Source of the DNA: an uncultured Ruminococcus sp.
Lineage (GTDB): Bacteria > Bacillota > Clostridia > Oscillospirales > Ruminococcaceae
Direction: 5' to 3'
NCBI GenBank assembly: GCA_944388405.1
Contig: CALXIQ010000018.1
Coordinates: forward strand, 32,340-96,339
Length of the DNA stretch: 64,000 nt
How positions within the stretch are numbered: position 1 is the first letter of the stretch; the number at the start of each line of letters is the position of its first letter. The position numbers and the translations under genes are program-made. Of this stretch, positions 18,501 to 27,512 are shown piece by piece. The notes under the pieces are model-generated. The model did not search any database. It had not been told where the DNA came from and saw only the letters and a program-made list of their open reading frames with translations.

Positions 18501-21265
18501 TAAACGAAAACCCTATTAACGTTACGGTCAACGACGACGGCGTTTTTTCCGACGCAGGCGAGATAAACGACGGAATCAGAGCAGGACAGTATTCGGGATA
18601 TATTATGAATTCCCTTTCAACCTTCGCAACCGAGGGCGTCGTTGACGAAACCCTTACATTTATAAATTCAAAGCTTCAGATAATCGGCGAAAACGGCGAA
18701 CTTACTTCTCCGGTCGAAGGCGAGTTTACCTACGTCAACAAGTATAGCAACCAGTATGACCGTTATATCGTCTTTGCCGAAGATGTTGGACGTTATATTA
18801 CAGCAGGACACAACCTCTACGATTTTACCGACAAGGGCACACCAAGGCTGGTAATTCAGCAGCTTACTGGCATAAAGCCGCAGGTTATTGTTCTTGACGG
18901 CGACTATGTATATCATGCAATTGATGATGAATATGAGCACTATAACGGTCCTGTAACAATCAACCTCCATGATACCGAATCCCAATCTATCTACACCATT
19001 GAGGGCTGGGCGACGGAAGGCACTATAGGCTTCTATCTGCCGACCGATGAAAACGGCAATGCCACTTATACGCTTGAAAGCGTAGCGATAAACGATACAC
19101 CCCTTGAACCTGACGTTGACTATCACGTATACACTCCCTATGTAGAAGACTTATCGGGTTACGATGACCTTTCGGGTATATTTGCGGTTGAAACTCTGGT
19201 TCAGGTATTCGACCAGGGCTACGGCGGTCTGTCGATAACAAAGGAAACGGAAAATACTCCCGACGGCTCGGCGCTGAAGGAGGATGAGATTTTCCACTTC
19301 CGAGTATACAGCGTTTTTGAAGACGCAACTAAGGTTATTCTTGCCAAGACCAATGAGAACGGTGAACCGATAATCGATGATGCTACCGGTGAACCGGAAA
19401 AAGTAAATTTTAACGGTACACTGAACGTTCGTCTGAGGGAAATAGTCGCCGATGACACAACTCCAACACAGGAAACTGCCACAAATATTGCAGTAGACTT
19501 TGTAGACGGCATAGGTGCGTTCTATTTGAATCCCGATTACAACGTTGAGTATATCTACATTCCCGAAAACACGGACCATGAGGTATATAATGATCTTGAT
19601 ACAGGTCAGGGGCTTATGGGGCTTGTGGAAACGCATCTCACCCTGAGCGACCTAAACCAAAGCGGCAATGCCGAGGTTGAGTTACAGCACGTGGCATTCA
19701 CAGAACAGAGATATTCAAGCAATGTAACCTTTACCAACGGTGAAGCAACCCTGTATCAAAACCCGGACTACAATATTACACAAGTTGTGATAAACGGAAT
19801 AACCTTTACTGCCGGCGGACAAAACAGCTTTACTGCCACCGACAGATTCCAGTACGCTACGTTGGAAGAGATTTTAAACGTTCCCGTTCATGGCGAAGTT
19901 GATGCAGTATTTACGGAAGCTGACGGCAGTGTAAGTGATAAAGAGCGTATTGTAGTAAATGAAAACCTGCCGCCGGACGGAACCGGATTAGGCGACGGAG
20001 ATGTTACCGTATATGAAGACGGCGACGGTTACAAGCTGGCATACAATATGTCCTCCGACACTGCTGAAAAAGCGGTGGTAGCTCAGTTTGCTCTTCATTC
20101 GGGGCAGACCATTACGGTTGACAGACTTCCCGTTGGTGCAACCTATTACGTTTATGAGTACGCTGTGGGAGAAAACGGTAGCAGAAATGAGCTTCAAGAT
20201 GACTGGGATACGGAAATTGAGTGGAGCGGAACAGAAAAATACGAAGTAATTGATGGATACCGTGCGATAAGAGGTTCCATTGCCCTTGGCAACAGTGATG
20301 AAGCAATTCAGAAAGTCACATTCACAAACTCCGCTCACGTAGGTCAGCTGACCATATCAAAAACCGTGGCGGGAGATCAGGCGACAGATGAAGACAGAGC
20401 GAAAGGATTTACCTTTACTGTTACTCTGCAAGATAAAAACGGAGTTCCCTTGCAAGGAACATATTCTTATACAGGCAGTGCAATTGATGGGGTAACTAAG
20501 CCTGCGGACGGAAATTTAACGGTTCAAAACGGTCAGGCTACGATTACCCTTGCCCACGGTCAGAGCATAACCATCAATGATATCCCTGACGATGCGACCT
20601 ACGAGGTAATGGAAACAAATCAAGACGGCTTTACGGTTATGGTAGACGGTGACACTGACAATGACGGTGACGCCGACGGCACCATAACTGAAAATATTAC
20701 GTCGCAGGCGCAGTTCACCAACCTGAAGCAAAGCGTGCTTAGCTTTACAAAGGTGGCTTCCGAGGACCACTCTCAGCCGCTGGCAGGCGCAGAGTTTAGG
20801 CTTTACAGGCTTCACTGCAACGATTCCGACCATAATTATGACGAAATAATCGACCCGGATAACCCGGGTGATTGCTGGCAACAGGTTGGCTCAACACAAA
20901 CAAGCGGTGATGACGGCATAATATCATTCGGTTCTTTGGAGCAAAACTCCGAATACCGTCTGATAGAAACCAAAGCTCCCGACGGCCGTGTTCTGCCATC
21001 AGGTCAGTGGAAGATAACCACTGACGGAAGCAACAGAATTGAAATAGCAATGGTTGCTTCCGACGGCAGCCAGCCCCCCGCATTTGCGACGGACGAAACA
21101 GGCGCACTGCTGCTTCCAAACATGACTCCTATGGATATTCCGTCATCAGGCGGCTGGGGAGCGGTTCAGTATATGCTGTGCGGTGCTCTGCTGATGCTTA
21201 TATCGGTAGAAATCTTACTCGTTAAAAAGCTGTACGACAAGCATAAATATACAGCTTCAAAATAA
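15554..21265 (+). CDS. pilus tip adhesin with SpaA-like domains
   Basis: 1903-aa secreted, sortase-anchored surface protein, probably the pilus tip. A signal peptide (residues 20-45) leads into an N-terminal adhesion region containing a fibro-slime/PA14-like motif (FTFSGDDDVWIFIDGVLVSD). After it come several SpaA/Cna-type repeats opening with variants of xITKTDxxGxPVEGATFELW, VRVQKLDYQGNRLDCATF, LTISKTVAGD and LSFTKVASEDHSQPLAGAEF. The C-terminus has a variant sorting signal, IPSSGG, a membrane helix and a Lys-rich tail. The ATG at 15554 (AGGTGA upstream) fits the signal peptide better than one 27 codons earlier. The ligand is unknown. Confidence 0.85.
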   Translation: MSNTTKLQRRNSKQIKRITAMCLAVMFSASAMLTDNFPELFPARVTAVANDGGLSEHVIDTVSPAHVEFNLFDYWTYQQDAVYWQNWGLQAGINAGHPFIFANGDPGRGPWNVWSGHGDHYNTNHPPAIQYGEYKGIVNTLLGDDGFPVLDLDDDFPNKGYPDFMDDYNLTDISYLTESLDYLFDPDIESDYKAVYENVQGLVKYDGNGGYVYNSHENFASFKETTGTVGSNGEASDGYFEVYDNWAVYAATSSNGQFFPFDSADEVFVRNGGNYIEDGNGNLVPSTAVNTANDVTTQDGRYLNHHMGMTMETVFLQPEEGRIDADTPMSFTFSGDDDVWIFIDGVLVSDLGGIHNECFTIIDFETGNVYTGLTPVTSENGSLVEDTPTLEELRTELQNGTDKQWRWGEPGNTANGYVVQTGTFDEFCEAHGIQVTTLRAIFEAAGGEYYDSQEWGNQDSGMSANTFDQNTQHELKMFYLERGAGASNLVLEFNMLAVPASGITKTDQDGNPVEGATFELWPARVSNTEVDEYGNPAPLIGGDGLYIADKSDGEPICEATTDRNGHLNFITDKRKIISFQERAESYDEFYYVLEEVEIPIGYRSNGDISLYYSMYGFNNSEGVLLSYNYWETGAYAQATLSVTMTEDLYEYTVNTDGLPKAGNLIAPPEGSDINVDEYLDNGIIFAVPVKRIDMTKSIYDESNLYALYGTMNTGWTIMHNPITDKESVLEAAKGMVRVMQETRQTGTIIAERNARQLFHLEITNIPGNVKLTYPYLMDSDRVNESEYNIAFYFAPNVTSIDEITDADTIVRIASSTPEDEGGNVQRFERQYASQFYVPNNFNRVRVQKLDYQGNRLDCATFTIYQAFSTWDRDGNGEQYVEDKNGMYRNTQVVNPDGTLKSREEIIQVEDYWDRGTTISEGSTGTGGLDLDGAFIFPSAFDDYVYEEHQNTQPYRVDPNDTSTYLEEGEYVIYETAAPEGYEVNENPINVTVNDDGVFSDAGEINDGIRAGQYSGYIMNSLSTFATEGVVDETLTFINSKLQIIGENGELTSPVEGEFTYVNKYSNQYDRYIVFAEDVGRYITAGHNLYDFTDKGTPRLVIQQLTGIKPQVIVLDGDYVYHAIDDEYEHYNGPVTINLHDTESQSIYTIEGWATEGTIGFYLPTDENGNATYTLESVAINDTPLEPDVDYHVYTPYVEDLSGYDDLSGIFAVETLVQVFDQGYGGLSITKETENTPDGSALKEDEIFHFRVYSVFEDATKVILAKTNENGEPIIDDATGEPEKVNFNGTLNVRLREIVADDTTPTQETATNIAVDFVDGIGAFYLNPDYNVEYIYIPENTDHEVYNDLDTGQGLMGLVETHLTLSDLNQSGNAEVELQHVAFTEQRYSSNVTFTNGEATLYQNPDYNITQVVINGITFTAGGQNSFTATDRFQYATLEEILNVPVHGEVDAVFTEADGSVSDKERIVVNENLPPDGTGLGDGDVTVYEDGDGYKLAYNMSSDTAEKAVVAQFALHSGQTITVDRLPVGATYYVYEYAVGENGSRNELQDDWDTEIEWSGTEKYEVIDGYRAIRGSIALGNSDEAIQKVTFTNSAHVGQLTISKTVAGDQATDEDRAKGFTFTVTLQDKNGVPLQGTYSYTGSAIDGVTKPADGNLTVQNGQATITLAHGQSITINDIPDDATYEVMETNQDGFTVMVDGDTDNDGDADGTITENITSQAQFTNLKQSVLSFTKVASEDHSQPLAGAEFRLYRLHCNDSDHNYDEIIDPDNPGDCWQQVGSTQTSGDDGIISFGSLEQNSEYRLIETKAPDGRVLPSGQWKITTDGSNRIEIAMVASDGSQPPAFATDETGALLLPNMTPMDIPSSGGWGAVQYMLCGALLMLISVEILLVKKLYDKHKYTASK

Positions 21266-21291
21266 AAAATTTATACAGGAGGAAGAATACA

Positions 21292-22872
21292 ATGAAAAAG
21301 TATGGAAAACTTTCAAAAGCATTGGCGATTTGCCTGACGTTAATGCTGGCGATCGGTCTGTTTAGCACAACAGCGTTCGCTTCGGCAAGTACATTTGCTA
21401 TTACGCCGGGTCAGACAGGCACAATTACGGTAACCGGTATTGATGAAGCCGACACTGAAAATGTTACCGTTAATGCTTATCGTCTGATGGACGTTAAGGT
21501 TAATGCCAACGGTCAGCCTCAGGACCCTGTTTACACATGGGTTGAAGCGGTTTCAGATTGGGCAAGGACAAATTACTCTACCTATATCGGAACAGGCGAT
21601 GATGACAGTGTACAGCCTGCATTCAGCGCTGCTGACACTTCTACAATCGCAGAGTTCTATGACGCACTGGCAGCTGCTATTAAAAGTGGCGATATTACCT
21701 TAACTTCAACAACAGCAACATCTGTAACAGAAGGTACAGCTACCTTTAATGAAATGACAATGGGTAATTATCTGGTGCTTATTGAGGGTGGTATGAAAAT
21801 TTACAGCCCTGTAGCAGTTAACCTTGTTCCCACATGGAATGAGACAGAATGGTTACTGAACGACGCAACAGCAACGGCTAAAGCCGAAGACATCACAATT
21901 GACAAGACTGTTAACGACGTTGAAGCAGATAATGTAAGCATCGGCGATACCGTTACATTTGACATCATTGCTGATATTCCCACATTCCCTGCAAACGCTC
22001 TTGCTAAGAACTACAGCATAAGCGATACACTGCCTACAGGTTTGACACTGACAGAAGGTTCTATCCAGGTTTACGGTGTTGCTGAAGGCGAAACTGAAAC
22101 TCAGTTGTCTGCTGATACTCATTATACTGTTGCTTACAACACAAACGGCAAAACTTTCACTCTTACTTTCGACTATGATGAAATCAGCACATACGCAGAT
22201 ATTCATGTAACCTACACCGCAATGCTCAACGGCAATGCAGTACCCGGCACAGCAAATACCAACAATGCTGAGGTAACCTACACAAACAACCCTTATGTTG
22301 AGAACAGCTCAACAACAAAAGAAGACGAAGCTACAGTTTATACTTACGGTCTTGATATAAGCAAGGTTGATGCAGACAACACAGAACAAACTCTGACAGG
22401 TGCAGAATTTGAGCTGTATGCTTCATCTGAAAATGCTACTTCCGGCGAAAATAAAATAGCATTTGTCATGGAGTCCGCAGGCGTTTATCGCAAGGCTACT
22501 ACTACAGATACCGGCACCACTACCACCCTTGCAGTAGACGAAAACGGTCAGCTTATTCTTAAGGGTCTTGACGCAGGCACATGGTATCTGAAGGAAACCA
22601 AAGCTCCAGACAGCTATAACCTGCTGGAAAGCCCGATAGAGGTTCAAATTGTTGCAAATACAGATGGTTCTACAGGTCTCCTTGACGGAACTGTACAGAA
22701 TGCAAGCACAGATAATAACGCTCTTCGCTTCCTTGAGGTTGCCAACGACGACGGCTTCCAGCTCCCTGTAACAGGCGGTATGGGTACTGTTATATTCACA
22801 GCTGTAGGCGTTGCGCTTATGGGTGCGGCAATAGTACTTGTTATTATAGCTGTTAAAAAGAGAAAAGCATAA
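21292..22872 (+). CDS. major pilin, SpaA type, LPVTG-anchored
   Basis: 526-aa pilus shaft subunit. A signal peptide ends near FSTTAFASA (about residue 31). Residues 200-335 form an isopeptide-forming D2-type fimbrial domain (ITIDKTVNDVEADNVSIGD), and 355-490 form a SpaA/Cna domain with an E-box-like LKETKAPDSYNLL. The C-terminus has the sorting motif LPVTGG, a hydrophobic helix and KKRKA. It follows the tip gene by 26 bases with an AGGAGGAAG site; two class C sortases come next, as expected for polymerised pili. Confidence 0.92.
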   Translation: MKKYGKLSKALAICLTLMLAIGLFSTTAFASASTFAITPGQTGTITVTGIDEADTENVTVNAYRLMDVKVNANGQPQDPVYTWVEAVSDWARTNYSTYIGTGDDDSVQPAFSAADTSTIAEFYDALAAAIKSGDITLTSTTATSVTEGTATFNEMTMGNYLVLIEGGMKIYSPVAVNLVPTWNETEWLLNDATATAKAEDITIDKTVNDVEADNVSIGDTVTFDIIADIPTFPANALAKNYSISDTLPTGLTLTEGSIQVYGVAEGETETQLSADTHYTVAYNTNGKTFTLTFDYDEISTYADIHVTYTAMLNGNAVPGTANTNNAEVTYTNNPYVENSSTTKEDEATVYTYGLDISKVDADNTEQTLTGAEFELYASSENATSGENKIAFVMESAGVYRKATTTDTGTTTTLAVDENGQLILKGLDAGTWYLKETKAPDSYNLLESPIEVQIVANTDGSTGLLDGTVQNASTDNNALRFLEVANDDGFQLPVTGGMGTVIFTAVGVALMGAAIVLVIIAVKKRKA

Positions 22873-22959
22873 CGCTTATTCAAATAATATTGGTCAGGGC
22901 GAGGCGTAACTGTCCCGCCCTTTCTGTTAATTTACGGAGAATCAAAAAGGTGATGAAAG

Positions 22960-23886
22960 GTGCGCAAAACTCCTGCCCAGAGCAGACAAAAGCAAAGCAA
23001 GGCTACGCTTATAATAATAATCTTTGCCATACTGATATTCCTTGGGGGAGCGGCGGTGTTCCTCTACCCCACCATAAGCAACATGCTTGCCGAGCTTAAC
23101 CAGTCGGATGTTATTCAGCAGTACAATGATACGCTGACTAATGCGGACGAGGAATTTTATGAGGATGCTTGGGAAACGGCGCAGATATACAACGACAATC
23201 TTGCAGGCGATCCGGTTCGTGACCCATTTGTGCCCGGCTCCGGCTTCGCTTTGCCGCAGAATTATCTTGAATGCCTCAACATCAACGGCGACGGTGTTAT
23301 GGGCTATATTGAAATCCCCAGAATTGACGTTCGTCTGCCCATCTACCACGGTTCAAGCGAGGAGGTTCTTCAACAGGGCGTAGGACACATTGAATCCACT
23401 GCCCTGCCTATCGGCGGAGATTACACTCACGCCGTGCTGACCGGTCATCGCGGTCTGCCCAGCGCCAAGCTGTTTACCGACCTTGACCGGCTTGAAATCG
23501 GCGACCAGTTTTACATTCACGTGCTGGATGAGGTTTTAGCCTACGAAATAGACGAAATAAACACCGTTCTTCCCGACCAGCTTCAGGAGCTTCAGCCAAT
23601 AGAAGGACGGGATCTTGTGACCCTTGTAACCTGCACCCCATACGGCGTCAACACCCATCGTATGTTAGTCCGTGGAACACGGGTGCCCTACATTCCCGAA
23701 GAAGCCGACGAATACCGTCAGACGGCAGGGCTTGTATCGGTTTTCGGTGTGGATATACGAATGCAGTATCTTGGCGCAGCTGTGGGCGGGGTTGTGCTGA
23801 TTGTAATTTTAATAATCGTGCTGCTTGCCCGCAGACGTCGCAGAAAGAAGGGAAAGAAAAATGCAGGAAAACACAAAAAAGCGTAA
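22960..23886 (+). CDS. srtC: class C (pilus) sortase 1
   Basis: 308-aa membrane transpeptidase that links pilin subunits. N-terminal helix (residues 17-36), lid motif DPFVPGS, catalytic His in LTGHRGLPSAKLF, catalytic Cys in LVTLVTCTPYG and Arg in THRMLVRGTRV; a second C-terminal helix and a very basic tail are typical of class C. The start is GTG with AAAGGTGATG in front. It overlaps the next sortase by 26 bases. Confidence 0.93.
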   Translation: MRKTPAQSRQKQSKATLIIIIFAILIFLGGAAVFLYPTISNMLAELNQSDVIQQYNDTLTNADEEFYEDAWETAQIYNDNLAGDPVRDPFVPGSGFALPQNYLECLNINGDGVMGYIEIPRIDVRLPIYHGSSEEVLQQGVGHIESTALPIGGDYTHAVLTGHRGLPSAKLFTDLDRLEIGDQFYIHVLDEVLAYEIDEINTVLPDQLQELQPIEGRDLVTLVTCTPYGVNTHRMLVRGTRVPYIPEEADEYRQTAGLVSVFGVDIRMQYLGAAVGGVVLIVILIIVLLARRRRRKKGKKNAGKHKKA

Positions 23887-24610
23887 AGGCTACCGCCTGC
23901 TGATTATTATAGCCGCAGTAGTTTTTCTGGCAGGGCTTATTGTGCTGCTTTTTCCTGTCTTTACAAACACTCTGTACAACATGGAAGTTGAGCAGCAAAA
24001 GGAAACTTTTCATCAGCAAATTGAGCAAGCCAGAGAGCAGCTTGAAACCCAAGGCGATAATAACTCCCCCGCCCTCCCTTTTGAGGAGCTGTATCAGGAG
24101 TTAAAACGCCGCAATGAACAGCTGTATGAGGAAAACCAGTCAGACCTTAAAGACCCCTTTTCTTACGAGCAGCCGGGAATTGACCTAACCGAATACGGGC
24201 TTGAAGGAAACATAATCGGGTTTATTTCAATACCCAAAATGGACATTGAGCTTCCGATTTTACTGGGTGCCAACACGAAAAACATGAAAGAGGGTGCGGT
24301 TCATCTCACCGAGACCTCCTACCCCATCGGTGGCGACAACACAAACTGTGTAATAGCGGCTCACCGTGGTTACAGCCGTGCGGCAATGTTCCGTGAAATT
24401 CAGAAGCTTGAGATAGGAGATGAAATCTACATTGAAAACTTTCGTGAAACCCTTACCTACCGTGTGGACGAGATTAAAATCATCTCCCCAACCGATGTTA
24501 AAGAGCTGCTTATCCAGCCCGCTCGCGACCTTGTAACCCTTATCACCTGTCATCCATATCCTTACAATTACCAACGCTATGTAGTCTACTGCACCAGAGT
24601 GACGGACTAA
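23861..24610 (+). CDS. srtC: class C (pilus) sortase 2
   Basis: 249-aa second sortase. It has an N-terminal helix, a Gln/Glu-rich coiled stretch, lid motif DPFSYEQ, His in IAAHRGYSRAAMF, Cys in LVTLITCHPYPYN and Arg in YVVYCTRV. It lacks the C-terminal helix of its neighbour, so the two may divide labour between shaft polymerisation and tip or wall attachment; this is inference. The ATG at 23861 follows AAGGGAAAG. Confidence 0.92.
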   Translation: MQENTKKRKGYRLLIIIAAVVFLAGLIVLLFPVFTNTLYNMEVEQQKETFHQQIEQAREQLETQGDNNSPALPFEELYQELKRRNEQLYEENQSDLKDPFSYEQPGIDLTEYGLEGNIIGFISIPKMDIELPILLGANTKNMKEGAVHLTETSYPIGGDNTNCVIAAHRGYSRAAMFREIQKLEIGDEIYIENFRETLTYRVDEIKIISPTDVKELLIQPARDLVTLITCHPYPYNYQRYVVYCTRVTD

Positions 24611-24617
24611 TTTTTAA

Positions 24618-24649
24618 CCCCCTTGACAATCGCCAAGGGGGTGTTTTTA
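24618..24649 (+). terminator. terminator of the pilus operon
   Basis: CCCCCTTG-acaatcgc-CAAGGGGG followed by TGTTTTT. Confidence 0.88.
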
Positions 24650-24943
24650 CTAATGCATACAAAAGCTTGGACACACTTAAAAGCCGTCCGGTAAAATATG
24701 CGTCATGTCAATTATGCAACAAATCACATGCAGCAAAGAAATACGCACCTTGCGGGGCGATGTAGGCATCGCCCCCTACTTATTTGCTCAGCCAATTTTG
24801 TGAGATGGGTAAATAGTGCACATCAAACTATGTAGCAAACTTCCGACCACATCAAAGCTCACCTAGCGGGGACAAATTAATAGCCAAGACAAAATTGGAG
24901 CGAACGCCAGTGAGCGTAACGAAGTTAAAAAAGCGTAACGAAG
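24650..24943. other. intergenic with hairpin and short direct repeat
   Basis: No gene. GGGGCGATG-tag-GCATCGCCCC makes a hairpin at 24754-24775. The 18-base word GCGTAACGAAGTTAAAAA occurs twice in a row near 24915-24952, next to a GAGCGAACGCCAGTGAGCG word resembling the ends of the 14653/63520 repeat. Confidence 0.5.
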
Positions 24944-25522
24944 TTAAAAAGAATAATCGGAGAGTTGTGCGGTTATTTCCTCGGCTATTTCGAGGGAGGT
25001 AATAGTGTCGCCGCTGACCTGCGCCGTAAAATCGATGTCCCTCACCTTGCCGTCAAGAATGAAGTTATCACCTTTGGCAGAACATTCTACTCCCTTGCCG
25101 GAAATGCATCTGTCGGTGGCGGAGGCTATCAGCTGCACCATTCCGTTTTCCGGCAGCTGCGATGTGTCGGCGGTGTATGTAAGCTCCTTGAAATTCACTG
25201 TGCAGCTGTCGCTTAAAAGAGAAATCTCCATTCCCTCGATGGTTTCAGGCTGAGAAAACACCGCCTTCCAGCCCACGCCGTCTATCCTTTCAAGCTGTGC
25301 GCTGTACTGAATATCGTCCTGAGTTATGATTGCTGTGCAGGTAAAGTTCTTTTCAAGCTGGGGAATCTCCTCCTCACCGCACCCTGTGGCAAACGCCGCT
25401 ATGGACACCGCAACCATCACAGCCACCAATTTTCTTAACCCAACGCCTGCAAAGGAAAATCCTATCACAAGCCTTGCACCTGCCTTTCTCAATAAACATT
25501 CTTGTTTGGCTTGTTGTGACAC
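24944..25522 (-). CDS. small lipoprotein
   Basis: 192-aa lipoprotein of unknown function. Hydrophobic stretch LVAVMVAVSIAAFATGC ends in a lipobox (Cys near residue 48). The rest is beta-rich, with ITSLEIAEEITAQLSDYSF at the end. The GTG at 25522 would use AAAGGCGG, but this lies inside the stem of a terminator, and it gives a long n-region, so a start 18-30 codons further in is possible. Confidence 0.6.
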   Translation of the reverse strand: MSQQAKQECLLRKAGARLVIGFSFAGVGLRKLVAVMVAVSIAAFATGCGEEEIPQLEKNFTCTAIITQDDIQYSAQLERIDGVGWKAVFSQPETIEGMEISLLSDSCTVNFKELTYTADTSQLPENGMVQLIASATDRCISGKGVECSAKGDNFILDGKVRDIDFTAQVSGDTITSLEIAEEITAQLSDYSF

Positions 25523-25524
25523 AA

Positions 25525-25558
25525 AAAATGCCGCCTTTCAAAGAAAGACAGCATTTTT
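25525..25558 (-). terminator. terminator after nnr
   Basis: On the minus strand AAAAATGCTGTCTTTC pairs with GAAAGGCGGCATTTTTT; it starts 8 bases past the nnr stop. Confidence 0.8.
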
Positions 25559-25565
25559 AAAGCGC

Positions 25566-27107
25566 TTATACAATTACTCCTCGCTCCACCTGCCACAGCA
25601 TTTTCGGAAAACAGGATATAATGTCCTCGGCAAGCACCCCTCTGGGCGAATTGGTTTCGCACAGCAGCCGGGCTGAGCTTCCCATAATGTAATCCGCCAG
25701 AATGCAAGCGTCTCCCGGGGCAACGCCCTGAGCGCACAGCGAACCGATAAGCCCTGCCAGCATATCTCCCGAACCGCCCTTTGCCAGCGCCGAGCAGCCG
25801 AAATCGGTTATAAGACACCTGCCGTCATACAGAGTTGCGGTCTGAGCGTTTTTGGCATGAACCACCACTCCGTATTTCTCGGCAATTTCTCCGGCGTATC
25901 CTATAACGTCCGAGAGAATTTCCTTGATTCCAACGCCCCGCAGCCTTGCCAGTTCGCCGATGTGAGGAGTAAGTATAATCTCCGTCTGTTTTTCTTTTAA
26001 TACATCTATATGCCCGGACAGACAGTTTATGCCGTCGGCGTCAATAATCAAGGGACATTTTGCCTTTCTGACAAGTTCAAACAGGATTCTTTGGGTGTCC
26101 TCCGTTTTACCCAGCCCGCAGCCTACTACTATGGCGTCGGCATCTGAGAGGGCATCAAGTATTTTGGGCAGGTTGTCTGCGGATACAAAGCCGTTATCAT
26201 CAGTCTTTAAAGCGGTAAAGGTTATTTCGGGGATTCTTGTCACCGCAGGCATGACAACGCTTTGTGGAGTGCATAGATTGACAATTCCCACTCCCGACCT
26301 CATCGCCGACATTGCGGACATTATTGCCGCCCCCGGATATCTGTCCGAACCGCATAGCAGCATACATTTTCCGTATGTGCCCTTGTGGCTGTTATCGCTT
26401 CTTGCCGGCAGCAGCTCCGCCGCCTCAAAGGGAGTAACCGCAGAAATATCAAGAGTTAAGCCTTCCTCCCAGCCGTCCGGTATTCCTATATCGGCAGTAA
26501 TAATCTTGCCGCAGTATTCCTTGGCAGGCGAAAAGAACATACCGGTCTTTTTTCGGTGGAAGGTAACAGTTTCATCTGCCTTGAATGTTCCTCCGCTTGC
26601 CTGACCGTTAAGGGAATTTACGCCAGAGGGAATATCGCAGGCAATTTTAAAAGTTGAAAGTTCGTTTATCCTGCCAAACAGCCTTCTAAGGTTTTCGCTT
26701 AATTCTCCGTGAAAGCCTGTTCCGAATACACAGTCGGCAATTATTCCTGCTCCGGAAATAATTCCGCCGATTCGCTCGTCGCTTATATCCCAAACATCTA
26801 TCCTCATGGGCATACTTTCAAAAGCCGCCTTTGAAAGCTCAGTCTTTGGCTCGCCGCAGCAAAGCACCACTGCAGGGTATATTCCCTGTGCGGCAAGATA
26901 CCCTGCCGCTTTGAAACCGTCGCCGCCGTTATTGCCGTTTCCCGCAAGTATCACAACACTCTTTTTCATAAGCCTGTGGGAAATCGCCGCAATGCGCTGT
27001 GCAAGCTTTTCCCCTGCGGTGTCCATAAGCAGGTCAAGCCCCTTGCCAAGCCGCACCGAAGCCTGCTCCGCTTCTTTCATCTGTGCGGGAGTTAAAATTT
27101 CATGCAT
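25566..27107 (-). CDS. nnr: bifunctional NAD(P)H-hydrate epimerase/dehydratase
   Basis: Repairs hydrated NAD(P)H: the N-terminal YjeF_N half (about residues 1-210) epimerises it, and the C-terminal ribokinase-like half (about 220-510) dehydrates it with ADP. Visible: ILAGNGNNGGDGFKAA and ADCVFGTGFHG in the first half; VVGCGLGKTED, ILTPHIGELARL and ALAKGGSGDMLAGLIG in the second. 513 aa with the ATG at 27107, which has AAGGGTGA ideally placed; an in-frame ATG seven codons earlier lies inside acpS. The pairing with acpS is common in Firmicutes. Confidence 0.95.
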   Translation of the reverse strand: MHEILTPAQMKEAEQASVRLGKGLDLLMDTAGEKLAQRIAAISHRLMKKSVVILAGNGNNGGDGFKAAGYLAAQGIYPAVVLCCGEPKTELSKAAFESMPMRIDVWDISDERIGGIISGAGIIADCVFGTGFHGELSENLRRLFGRINELSTFKIACDIPSGVNSLNGQASGGTFKADETVTFHRKKTGMFFSPAKEYCGKIITADIGIPDGWEEGLTLDISAVTPFEAAELLPARSDNSHKGTYGKCMLLCGSDRYPGAAIMSAMSAMRSGVGIVNLCTPQSVVMPAVTRIPEITFTALKTDDNGFVSADNLPKILDALSDADAIVVGCGLGKTEDTQRILFELVRKAKCPLIIDADGINCLSGHIDVLKEKQTEIILTPHIGELARLRGVGIKEILSDVIGYAGEIAEKYGVVVHAKNAQTATLYDGRCLITDFGCSALAKGGSGDMLAGLIGSLCAQGVAPGDACILADYIMGSSARLLCETNSPRGVLAEDIISCFPKMLWQVERGVIV

Positions 27108-27108
27108 A

Positions 27109-27492
27109 TTATTCACCCTTTCTGTCATTTTTACTGTATCCTATGCAAACCGCCTGAGCAAGCTGAGAGGTGTGGGTAATGCTTACCGAAAACTCAAGTT
27201 CCAGCCTTTTGGCGATTATTTCTGCATTTCCGCTAAGTTCAATATAGGGAGCGCCCAGCTCGTCCCGGAGTATTGAAACCTCGTTAAGGCTGAAATCCCT
27301 TACCCCCGTGCCCAAGGCTTTTGAAAACGCCTCCTTAGCCGCCCAGTTGCCCGCCATTGACGGTGCGGGATTATTTTTTGACGAAAAAAGGGCAATCTCC
27401 TTTTCGGAGAAAACCCTTTCGACAAATCTGCGGCTTTTAACACTTTTTTCTATACGGGCTATCTCCACCAGATCAATTCCTACCGTATACAC
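27109..27492 (-). CDS. acpS: holo-[acyl-carrier-protein] synthase
   Basis: Transfers 4'-phosphopantetheine from CoA to acyl carrier protein. 127 aa. Family motifs VGIDLVEIARIE (N-terminus, metal-binding Asp) and WAAKEAFSKALGTGV (Glu/Lys) are intact, and SITHTSQLAQAVC closes the fold. GTG start at 27492 with GGGAGGCGG. Its stop is one base from the nnr start. Confidence 0.95.
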   Translation of the reverse strand: MYTVGIDLVEIARIEKSVKSRRFVERVFSEKEIALFSSKNNPAPSMAGNWAAKEAFSKALGTGVRDFSLNEVSILRDELGAPYIELSGNAEIIAKRLELEFSVSITHTSQLAQAVCIGYSKNDRKGE

Positions 27493-27512
27493 AGCGCCGC
27501 CTCCCGTTCACG

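Noticed and set aside
18668..19126. Minus-strand frames of 80-160 aa inside the tip adhesin gene
   Set aside because: Shadows of the plus-strand adhesin, with no ribosome sites and no recognisable domains.
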